Shown here: positions 9,501-18,368 of the stretch, one piece after another
Numbering within the stretch: the stretch's first letter is position 1
Layout of the letters: each line of letters begins with the position of its first letter
Assembly: GCA_947652115.1 (NCBI GenBank)
Contig: OX393571.1
Location: forward strand, 14,067,930-14,131,929
Reading direction: 5' to 3'
DNA: 64,000 bases
Source of the DNA: Blastomussa wellsi
Taxonomy: Eukaryota; Cnidaria; Anthozoa; Scleractinia; Plerogyridae
Made by a program: the position numbers and the translations under genes
Notes under the pieces: model-generated
Database searches by the model: none
The model's input: only the letters and a program-made list of their open reading frames with translations
What the model was told of the DNA's origin: nothing

Positions 9501-12500
9501 TAACCCACTTTAGGAACGAAGTGAGCAAGCTAGCAGGCAATGTAAGAATAGCACATTGCCATGTCCCTGAAAACCTCCTTGGAAACCCCACATAATATTG
9601 GTGAATACTTTGCCAAAATTCCATTTATCCTCATTGTGGTTTTGCTTCAAAGTGGTTGTTTGAGCAGCTTAGTGGGTTGCTTTGAAGTTTCAGGTAGCTT
9701 AGCTATACAGTTAACTGGTGGATCACTTTCCTCTGACAAGAAATTTAATCATGAGTAAGTGCTGGCCCGGTAAGGCAGGCTGGCTGGGCAAATGCAATTA
9801 CATGGAAAACTCACAGCCCAGTTAGCCAGGATCCTGGCAACAAGACACTGAGATCTCAGCAAAACGGATTCACTTGGTCATCATGTAATCACATTGCATT
9901 CAACAAATGTGCATAGATCTCAGCAACCCAGTCTGGCTGATGTAATCAGGCCTATTCTCACCTGGTCTAACATGACGTATGCACTCATCCAATGCTACAG
10001 GCTTTGCTTGTCCATAAACAATGGTCCCTGCACACAATGTGACATCATACTCAGCAGTCTGTATTTGCTCTATGCGAATGTCACTCAAAGGAGCACAAAT
10101 GAGCCGCTTGTAAACATTCTTCCTCTTTGCTATGTCTAACATTTTCTGTGAGATGTCCACGCCATCAATGTTTGTATAGCCTTGTTTGACCAACATCTCT
10201 CCTATAATTCCAGTACCAGCGCCAGCGTCAAGGATTTTGATGTTCTTACTTGCATCTGGGAACACATCTTTAGACTGCCTGGCTTTGTTGAAAGCTTCTA
10301 CACATAGGATGTGAGCTTTGTAGCCATGTTTGTTTGTATCCTAAACACAAAAAAACAGTTTACCTTTTAACTCCTATGCATGAGGTGCAAATCTCATGCC
10401 TGTTCACTAAATTCTCACACCCTGCTGAAAAATTTGATTGGAGCTATTAGAGCCTTAACTGGCAAAGTTGGGCAGGGTTGTCCCTAACCACCAGCAGCCG
10501 GCAGAATTAACCAGTTACTTGGGTTGTTTGTGCCGCCATAACACAGCTATTCACTGCCTAAAAACGATAGGATACATGTATCTCGAAAACTCTGCAGAAA
10601 ACACAACAGTTACAGTGGTAGAGTGCCGGACTGTTGTGCAGAACGTCTCGGGTTCAAGACCCAGACCGGACCAATGTTCAGGGTCTTAAAATAACTGCGG
10701 AGAATGTGCTGCCTTTGCAATGACATCTGCAAATGGTTAGACATTCTAGTCTTCTCGGATAAGGACGAAAAACTGTAGGTCCCGTCTTCTGCATCTTTAG
10801 TGTTACGGCATGCAGGGGACGCACTTCTCGCAAAGAGTAGGAAACGAGGTTCCCGGTGTTGTGGTCTGGCCTGGTATCACGGGTTGGTGCTTAACATAGG
10901 AATAACCTCACTGCACCTTTCCCCCTTGGACAGACTTGTCCAAGAAAAATGAGTACGAGTATGAGTACGATTATGAACACCACACGTTCCACCAATGTAG
11001 TCGTCATTGAAAATCAAAGAAAAGATGAAAAATCAACAGCAAATTGACGGGAAAATGCGACATTCAGTTACGACTTTGTGCCAGTATTTCATATTCTTTA
11101 TTTCCTTTCACCTTCCAAATCTTTCACAGTGCTGATAATATTTTGAATAAAGAGGAGGCTTCAGTGCATTTAGTGGGCTTTCTCTGCAAGTGCACATCTT
11201 TTGTTGCCAGGTTTCCGCTCTGAAGTGGCAGCAACAATCCCTGCTGTCGTTTCATTTTATCACCTCTGTCCATTGAAAATTAAAAAAGTCACAAAGGAAA
11301 AGAACTAAAAATAACTTTAGAAGCAAGAAATATTACTCACATTTCAGATTTCGAAGACAGACCGATTAGCAGTAGCTCACATGTAGTGAAGGCAAATGTA
11401 GCTTGCGTTTTTCAAAAAATCCAGACATGTTGAATGAAATTTTGAGAATTATCATAGCCCTTCAGTCACACCATTGTAAATACTGAGTTTTATAAACCAG
11501 GAGAAAAGAAACTGCAGCAATTTGGTCAAGACGTAACAAGACCACGGATGTACTAAGCATCAGCAAATACATCCCTTTAAAGAACAGCCTTGATTCACTG
11601 TGATTTCTTTACTGGTTTGAAAAGTTCTTTTATCTTATGTGCTCAAAACTAGGGAAAACACTGAACACTGGCACAAATATATGAATATTAATCACCATCC
11701 GGCTACTTTCAATTTTCTGCCTGCTACTACAAAAAGTTGTGGACAACCATGCTTTGGTGAAGAGAGACACTAATGTACTCTGACAGTAAAGTGTCTTGCC
11801 CAAGAACATAACGCAGTGCCCAGCTCACCAGCCAGGGCTCGATCTTGGACCGTCAGATCCAGAGTCCAGTGCACTAACCGTTAGGCTACCGCGCCTTCCA
11901 CTAGTCAAGGCTGTATTACCCTAATTTTGCAAAGAGATGCGAGAAAGGATTTCTCACAACTCGGCGTGAACAGGCATGAGATTGTGCTTTAACCCATTGG
12001 CTCCTACATCAGTCATAACTGGCTGTGACAGACGTTGGCCTTTGTTCAGCTTCTGACATCATCAGCTTTGACCAAAACAGGAATCCCATTCCAGTTCTGC
12101 AGGAGGGAAAGAGCTTCCCAATGACACCCAGATGTTGATTGGGCTAATGGAGCTTGAAATATGCACGAAAATGCTTAGAAATTTCCATCAAAAACTAGGA
12201 GGAAAATTTCCCTTACTTACCCACAGCCAGTGGCGAATCTAGGGGAGCCCCTCCCCCCTTTATTGGCAGATATTTTAAGGCCCTACCCCCTTAGAAAGAA
12301 GTCTGGATCCGCCACTGCCCTTGGCTACTCCATGTTAAGTATTTCCCGTCTTGATGCTTCTTGGAAGTTCATGAACCGAAAGCAAGCCCAGTAAAAGGCC
12401 AACAAATGCATAAAAGATTCGAAAAAAGGAGAAGGGAAAAGCGAAAATAAAGAAAACAAAAATCCTGAAGAGGTGGGTCACTTTCTCATCCAAAAATTTT

Positions 12501-12839
12501 GATTTGTGCACATGCCCGAGCTAAAATGTTGTTGAACTGCAATGCTGGTGAAAAACCTGGCATGTTTTTATTTTGCAAATGCATTTTGAGAGACTTGAAG
12601 CAGATTTAACCTATAACTGACTAAAAAAATGTTCAAAAAATGTCTAAAAAACACATTTTTTGCAAAAATCTCCAGGAGTCAATGGGTTAAGCTTGAGAAT
12701 TGGTTGGTATGCATAGTGTAGGCATTAATCAGCTCACCTCTTCATAAGTTGAAGCCCAAGCATCATAGGTGTTTTTGGCATCCTCCTCACTAGAATAACG
12801 AAAGAGCTGTGAAGTTGCTTTGTTTTTAACAGTCGTCAT
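6517..12839 (-). CDS. METTL27: METTL27-like SAM-dependent methyltransferase
   Basis: Predicted class I S-adenosylmethionine methyltransferase of the METTL27 (WBSCR27) family; substrate unknown. Three exons on the minus strand: 12839-12738, 10340-9962 and 6713-6517, phases 0 and 1, all GT-AG, giving 225 residues. Residues 70-78 read ILDAGAGTG, the SAM-binding motif I of the Rossmann fold. The acidic motif II (VDIS) and a post-core RPGGLFIFTIR strand follow, the last formed only when exons 2 and 3 are joined. The start ATG has no in-frame upstream alternative in the exon. Length fits the family (about 245 in human). Intron 2 contains the large minisatellite; intron 1 contains SINE and MITE copies. 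Similarity to the human protein is judged from memory of the family, so orthology needs a tree. Confidence 0.85.
6930..9466. repeat. 35-bp-unit minisatellite, about 70 copies
   Basis: Tandem array inside intron 2 of the METTL27-like gene. The plus-strand unit contains GGTTTCAGTTGTTGCAT, then a pyrimidine run, then TTACAG; unit starts are 35 bp apart (for example 8409 and 8444). The first units (6930-7080) are interrupted by about 65 bp of unrelated sequence. Several units belong to recurrent variant types, most clearly a block with CAGCTGTTACATGCC near 8170, 8275, 8660 and 8840. The unit has no stop in any plus frame, which alone explains the long open frames there; I do not call them genes. 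On the minus (transcribed) strand each unit has GGGAGGGAAGGG-type G runs. Confidence 0.95.
9495..9640. repeat. Dispersed repeat at the end of the minisatellite
   Basis: The sequence after the array (GAGCAAGCTAGCAGGCAATG, then CCTCC..GGAA..CCCCACATAATATT, then ATTCCATTTA..CTCATT) recurs at 42575-42730 in a POLR1A intron, where a GGGAGGGAGGGAGGG run precedes it. This suggests that the minisatellite is the amplified end of a dispersed element. Confidence 0.6.
10600..10920 (+). mobile_element. tRNA-derived SINE, second family
   Basis: The head has a tRNA-like A box (AGTGGTAGAGTGCCGGACT) and B box (GGGTTCAAGACCC) at about 10612-10666. A non-tRNA body follows (TTCTCGGATAAGGACG, GTAGGTCCCGTCTTCTGC). 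It lies in intron 1 of the METTL27-like gene. The tail boundary is not certain. Confidence 0.55.
11740..11905 (-). mobile_element. tRNA-derived SINE, main family (partial)
   Basis: Minus-strand copy of the SINE family that recurs through the window. It shows the conserved body word for AGTGTCTTGCCCAAGAAC and the head with box B and box A complements at 11830-11900 (CTAACCGTTAGGCTACCGCG). The 3' part is missing. Confidence 0.7.
12228..12317. mobile_element. 90-bp MITE with CAGTGGCG ends
   Basis: Inverted ends CAGTGGCGAATCTAG and CTGGATCCGCCACTG bound a 90-bp C/G-rich segment. Flanking 8-mers (CCCACAGC and CCCTTGGC) agree at 5 of 8 positions, a weak hint of an hAT-type 8-bp duplication. Confidence 0.6.
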
Positions 12840-13036
12840 GACTGGAGTCTATCTAGGAAGAGATTCAAAATCAAACTTCAATCCAGTTGAAAATTATGTC
12901 AATAACATTGACCATACTTTTTTGAGCTAAGCACAAAACTGAGTGGCTGACTAATGGAGAACTGACTAGCAAATTGACTGGCTATGAAAATGCATAATTT
13001 AATGAACAGTAATATTCAACAAGCTTGAGTATTCAA

Positions 13037-13268
13037 TGACAGGGACGGCAGAGCCGGGAGGGCTGGGGGGGGGGGCTGCAGCCCCCCCACTTTTTACGAC
13101 AATGACAATTTTTTGTTTTAGTACAAGGTTCGTATTTACAAAACTTCCAAAATATTGCTGTAGCACAAAAAGTACCTGTCATTTTACACTTATCCAGGTT
13201 GTCTTTTTTTAAGAAATATATCATGGAGAACGTTAAAAATACCATTTCCGAGCCTCTAGATTTCAAAA
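13037..13268 (+). repeat. Dispersed 225-bp repeat, copy 1
   Basis: Nearly identical to 16168-16390 over its full length: a G-run and C-run hairpin (GGGGCTGCAGCCCC type), then TTTTTACGACAATG, then ATATTGCTGTAGCACAAAAA, then ATCATGGAGAACGTT. The two copies lie on either side of the HD-PHD element. Short frames read across them are repeat-derived. Confidence 0.8.
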
Positions 13269-13445
13269 ATTTATTTTTCAAATCGGCGCTCTTAATCCTC
13301 AAGGTATCAACGCACGCTTTTCATTCAACTAATTTATTCCATTGTTTTCACGTTACCAGGCACCAACCAATAGCGAAGCTCCATCTTTCTGTATATAAAC
13401 AACACACGACTCACAATTCCTTGATTCGCTCCGACGAAGGGCTAA

Positions 13446-15001
13446 TGCACCAGTCATTGTTAAGCCCCAGGGAGGGGGGGCCGGGCATACCCCAGGGGAT
13501 TTGACATTTTACCACTTTTTCATGTCAAATTCCCTACCCAGGGAGCAACAGGTGGTGTCAAATATCCCTTCCCTGGGGGGAAATTGCAATAACTGAAGAT
13601 AACAAATAGACAAATTCGCCACCAACATTATGTTATTTCAGTGACCACCTCTACATAAGATCCTCCGCAATGCAGTGATTGCACTTCCAGTCAACATCAT
13701 CAGCGCATACAGAGTCTGTGAATCCAACGCAAAACTGGTGATGCCATGCTTGGCATTTGTCACACCCAATCCAGTGGACCACTTTTACGTTCAAGGGTGG
13801 TTCCTCTTGCAAACATGTCATACAAGTGCTGTCTTCTTCTCCCTGAAAATGGGAAGCAACTGTTACGTATTAAATTGATTCCCCTTCAACTATTTAGAAA
13901 TAAAATATGTCTTACATTTTGACGTCTGTCTTTCTGTTTTTGCCCTTTATTCTTTTTCCGGGTTTCTGCTGCCTTTTTAGCCCCTTTCTTCCTATTGTCC
14001 TGAACCTCCTTCAAGTGCTGAAACCACATTTTCACCTGTGTAAAATAAAATTACTGATACTGATTCCAAAAATGGTAACAATATTTCCAGGTGATTTGAT
14101 CAATATCATTCCCATCAGACCTATATTAAAATCATAAGTTATCTGGTCATTTACAATACTGTACTTGCTACAGAAACATTATTAACACAGTATTATTTTG
14201 TAACTTGCAGAGTACACACCTTGTCAGGGGGTAGAAGGGTCTTTAAGGAGGCTTGGTCGATTTTGTCCTCATCACCTTCACTGAAAATCTTCTTCAACAC
14301 CTCAGTAGGGGGTGGAACTAAGGCTACTACAAAGTGTTTTCCTCGTAAACAAGAAGTAAAAATATTGTTCAAATGTGAAAAAAAATATCTTCTGTTTTCC
14401 CGCCAAAAACCCTTCGAGATGCACAAATACTCTGGGCAAAATTAAAAGGAGCTAAACCGCTAAAACTTTCATTTAAAACTGTGCCAATCTGCTTAAACTT
14501 TAATTTAAAACTGTACTTATCTGTTTGAACTATCATTTTAATAAAACTGTACCAATCTGCTTGAAAAATTTTTAGTGTGCCATTTTTTATTGACACTACC
14601 AGTGATCAATCATATCAAAATCTTACCTCCAGTCACAAATTCTTCGAAGTGAGTTGCCACCACTGATTTTCTCTTCACTCTTTTCACGTCCCAAGCTTTG
14701 AATAGCGGCATTTTAAAACCAAATAAAGCCAACAGTACACGATCCGCGAGAAGTCAAGTTGATTCGCGACGAGTCAGATGGCAAAGGCCGAACACAGCGA
14801 CCTCAAGTAGTGATGGGTAATATTTTCAAAATGGCGGACTAGATTCCAGGCTCTTTTGAGATTTTGTCAAACTCCCCCACCCACGGGACGTTGTGTTATG
14901 TCAAATGTTTTATTATTCCCCACCCACGGGAAAGGGATAAATGACAAATCCCCGAGGTATGCCCGGCCCCCCTCCCCTGGGGCTTAACATTGACTGGTGC
15001 A
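13446..15001. mobile_element. TIR element with TAA duplication carrying an HD-PHD gene
   Basis: Left end TGCACCAGTCATTGTTAAGC and the reverse complement of the right end TGCACCAGTCAATGTTAAGC match with few differences over about 60 bp. TAA directly flanks both sides (13443-13445 and 15002-15004). The uninterrupted target (GGGCTAACGCTCG) is present at two other places in the window (near 43670 and 59153), which proves the insertion boundary. Four subterminal copies of a GTCAAAY..CCC motif in the same orientation lie near 13524, 13557, 14866 and 14900. A 3-bp TWA duplication is typical of PIF/Harbinger elements, but no transposase is present. The only gene inside is the four-exon HD-PHD gene. 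Confidence 0.9.
13651..14711 (-). CDS. Homeodomain-like plus PHD-finger protein inside a TIR element
   Basis: Four exons on the minus strand: 14711-14627, 14341-14220, 14035-13916 and 13842-13651 (stop TAG). All introns are GT-AG, phases 1, 0 and 0, 172 residues. Residues about 38-90 resemble a homeodomain: two predicted helices, then KVKMWFQHL as recognition helix, then a long lysine/arginine-rich tail. Residues 116-166 form a complete C4HC3 PHD finger with ligands C116, C119, C136, C139, H144, C147, C163 and C166, with the usual tryptophan (W161) two residues before the last pair. No stop or frameshift interrupts it. A DNA-binding protein that reads histone tails is the likely type; a role in transposon targeting or regulation is inference. 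No named family is recognised. It could also be a host gene fragment captured by the element. Confidence 0.8.
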
Positions 15002-15096
15002 TAACGCTCGAAACGTCAGCTCTTGCAATTGAATCTCTTTACGGTGGCCAATTGACATTATCAACCCAGTTGATAAAACCAAATTATATTGTAGTT
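15002..15096 (+). repeat. Arm of the 14-bp-TSD inverted-repeat family (host of the TIR element)
   Basis: Continues from 13425-13445 if the TIR element is removed. It has CGCTCGAAACGTCAGCTC, CTCTTTACGGTGGCCAATTG and CAACCCAGTTGATAAAACC, as in the full copies at 43476-43758 and 59058-59294. Only one arm is present here. Confidence 0.8.
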
Positions 15097-16167
15097 GATG
15101 AAGATGATTTTTCCGATTTATTCATACAAATACAGTGTTTGGAGTTTTTTTTGCATTGCGTGACACGATATTCACGAATAACAAAGTTGCAGTCAGTGTT
15201 TAGAAAACCGCAGACTGTGCACTGCACTGATTAATTATCAGCCAAAACATTAGAAACTCGGCAAGTAGTAGCAGTAGCCAAATAATGACAAACCTCAAGA
15301 CGAGAATGACAAATATAATTTCCTTGTCGCCCAACAAATGTAAACAAACTAACGCAGCAAACGCACATGCAAGCTAAAATGAAAACAAAAGACTGTCACG
15401 ACACCAATCGAAATCTGCTGTTATATATTCGCACCAGGAGTTGTACAATCTTCGCTACAAGGTTCTTCTTGCATAACAATAAGGCTGATTTGAACAGTAG
15501 GGCGTCACAACTCTGTACGCGGACAGAAGTTGTATCTCCAATGAAAAGCAGCTGAGTTTTATAATGAGATATGTTGCTTCATCTGTTTCCTTGAAAACAC
15601 ACCAACAGTAGGCAGGCTTCTGATGTTCTGCCCAGTAATGGATCCTTCCGAGAAGGTTGCTCTGAATGAGCTTTGATTATATCATAGGCACGCTTCTGCA
15701 TTTGTTAGATTTCGACCCATAAAATCTCGCTCATGACCGGATTAGGACTGCGTTCTATGAACGCAATAACCGGTATACGAGTTTTTTCGACAGCGTCTCA
15801 TATTGATAAAAGTTTAATTAATCTATCAGCTGCATTTTGTTGAAATCATGTCTACAACATTCCAACTTCAGCATGAAAAACACGCGTGAGAAAAAGAGAA
15901 ATTGCGAAACTGCTCGTTGGTGAGACAAGCGATACTGGCGGTGTTCGTATTTACACAATCGATTAAGCATTCTTATCTTACCTCAGAGCTCCACCGGAAA
16001 ACAAAGCTTAGGGCGTCTGGGTTCACTTTTCCTGCTCTAGAGCCAAATCTAAATTCCTGATTTCAAGGTATTCCGGGTGCTTTGCCTCTGGGCCTTTGTC
16101 ACGCGTCATGTGTGTCACGGAAATCCGGAGGCGTGAAACAAAAGCCGGAAATCCGTCGGTGTTCGGA
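15097..16167. other. Intergenic, nothing recognised
   Basis: I see no gene, RNA or clear repeat in this stretch. Small open frames (for example at 15367-15555) show no motif or splice context. Confidence 0.4.
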
Positions 16168-16390
16168 GGAATGAACGGCGGAGCCGGGGGGGGCTGGGCT
16201 TCAGCCCCCACACTTTTTACGACAATGGCAATTTTTTGTTTACTACAAGGTTCGTATTTACAAAACGTCCAAAATATTGCTGTAGCACAAAAAGTACCTG
16301 TCATTTTACACTTATCCAGGTTGTCTTATTTTAAGAAATACATCATGGAGAACGTTGAAAATACCATTTCCGAGTCTCTCGATTTCAACG
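16168..16390 (+). repeat. Dispersed 225-bp repeat, copy 2
   Basis: Second copy of the repeat at 13037-13268, same orientation, about 90 percent identical by eye, with the same GGGGGGCTGGGC...AGCCCCC start. Confidence 0.8.
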
Positions 16391-16399
16391 TTATTCGAT

Positions 16400-16612
16400 T
16401 GTTTTGATGTCAGCGTTTTCAAAAAGTTCCGTTTTCGCCGTCCACACTAACACACCTAGCCAGCGTTTTCAAATTTATCCACTTTGGAAAGCGTTTTCAA
16501 AACGTTCCGTTTACGGTGACCAAAAACGCCGTTTTAGTGTGGACGGAAGGCCAATCCGGAGAAAAAAAAGTTGCGTTTTCAAATTTACCGGATTGGTGTG
16601 GACGCAGCCTGA
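16400..16612. repeat. Inverted repeat with GCGTTTTCAAA words
   Basis: CGCCGTCCACACTAACAC near 16436 and GTTTTAGTGTGGACGG near 16532 are inverted copies. Several GCGTTTTCAAA words lie within and beside them. This looks like a small DNA-transposon derivative; no target duplication was resolved. Confidence 0.5.
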
Positions 16613-17601
16613 GACGTTCCCATCATCCCTGGTTCTCATGTTTTGCCATGCTCATAGTCAGTTGGGGCGAGCGAAAGTCTAAACGATTTTTCATGTTTTG
16701 CGGGAAACCCGTAATTCCCGTTCCGCTTGAAAAGGGTAATACAGTTTCCACTTTATTGTTATGCATTTCAGACTTAAATTTTTCAGAGGACCCTCCTGAA
16801 AAAACATCCTTTAGGTGATTGGAAGCCTCCTCTTACAAATAATATTTTAACTGAACTGCAAATGTTTACATTCGCATTTTCACTACTTTCTAAAAATCAA
16901 CGCAACTGTAAAATGTAAAATTTGAGAAATCAAAAAGAAATATTGGAATTAGAATTTGCAGATGGGCACCAAAATAGTTCACCGGTAACCTGGGGTGCTT
17001 TTGCGCGGTGGTGTGAACTATCTGTTGGTGTTCCAAAAATGTTTTCTTCGAACCCTTCTTTATAATGGAAATTCAGGTATATCCATGTTCATTTAATGCG
17101 CTGAGCTGAGTTTCTGCGCCTTCACCACTGGCTGATCTAGGGAAGGGGCCCGGGCGACCCCCCCCCCCCCCCCTTATTGGCGAAAATTTTAAGGGCCGGA
17201 AAATTTTTCGGGCTCCCACCTAAAAGGCCCCCCACTGATCACTTCGGTTTGCTGTCTATCACACATTCCTTTTTAGTTTTCACCGCAAGTGTACTAGTGT
17301 TGTAAAAAGTCGACTAGCCTGATTCCTGTCTGTCGTTTACTTCACTGTGGTTGCGCTGGTGAACTCCAGTACACTACACCTCGTGCCTGCCGTGGTGGGA
17401 ACGCGACAACGCTTGACTCTTCGACATGGGATGAATGCGCCCGAAAGGTGATATGCTATCCCTTTCATAGTGGAACATCTTGTTTAAGAAGGTCAAAGGA
17501 TTGTTATTGGCAAACCTGAAAAAGTTAGGCTAATCTTTTCAAAAATTGTCATCCGTGACAGAGCCCCTTTAATTATCCTATGAAAGTGCCACTTTAAGTG
17601 A
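16613..17601. other. Intergenic, transposon fragments only
   Basis: A fragment at about 17128-17230 (CCACTGGCTGATCTAGGG, then a long C run, then TTATTGGCGAAAATTTTAAG) resembles the 12228-12317 MITE family. Nothing else is supported. Confidence 0.45.
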
Positions 17602-18353
17602 TTCAATTCTACCTGTAACCATCCCCCCCGGGCAGCCCCCGGGATAAGTCCAGCCCTTTCGGCACGGGGGTGGGGAATTGTTTTAAGCGGCCTTGGCCCG
17701 AGGGGTGGGGGTGGGGCAAATCCAAAGTGCCTTCTCGATGCTCTTCCTAGTTTGCTTATCGGTTGACACGATTGTGTCGTACCGAGCTAAGAGACTGCCT
17801 ACTTCCAGGGATAATCTGTAAAAATTGTAGCCCACTGGTTAGAGAAGAATAATCTTATAAATTTAAATATGCTTTTGAAGGTTTTCCCTTCCTTTTATTG
17901 TTCTGTTCGCTGGCTGCAAGTTCTTTCCTTTCCTATTCTTTCGAGGAAGTGGCGAGACGTACGGGTAAGATTTTTCCTCCAGTTTTCTTTATCAAATGTA
18001 ATCTTCATGATTTGTTATACTATAAATGTAGTCTCTGTTATTAATGATATATATATAGTCTAAAAAAGCCTTCAAATTCGTGAAAAGATGTGTAACAAGT
18101 CGGTCCTTGGTGGTCACTTTCAGAAACGTGTAGGTCTTAAACAAACGTCGTCTTTTGCTATTTTTACAAAAATCAGTATTTTTATCTCGATTTTGTACAC
18201 AAAATGACGCATAAGTTTGTGGTCGACGAGGAGTCCCGGGGGTGGAGAATCGTCTTTTTCTGTGTGCCCAGGGGTGGGGAATAGACCACTAAAGAAGGTC
18301 AAAGTGGCAAATGCCCGGGGTGTGCCCGGGGTATGGTTACATGTAGAATTGAA
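17602..18353. mobile_element. 752-bp TIR element beside the MSH1 stop codon
   Basis: The left end TTCAATTCTACCTGTAACC and the reverse complement of the right end TTCAATTCTACATGTAACC match, and both are followed by CCC..CCGGGCA..CCCC. The interior has no complete gene. Its right edge is 16 bp from the last base of the MSH1-type coding region. No target duplication is obvious. Confidence 0.7.
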
Positions 18354-18368
18354 CTGCGCAGTAGTTTA

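Noticed and set aside
7092..9595. Long plus-strand open frames (up to about 500 codons) with a 35-residue period
   Set aside because: The 35-bp unit has no stop in any plus frame, and 35 is not a multiple of three, so all three frames stay open automatically. There is no start context, and the block lies in an intron of a minus-strand gene.
16096..16407. 103-codon frame (glycine-rich, then helical)
   Set aside because: Falls on the dispersed 225-bp repeat whose other copy has a different, broken frame.
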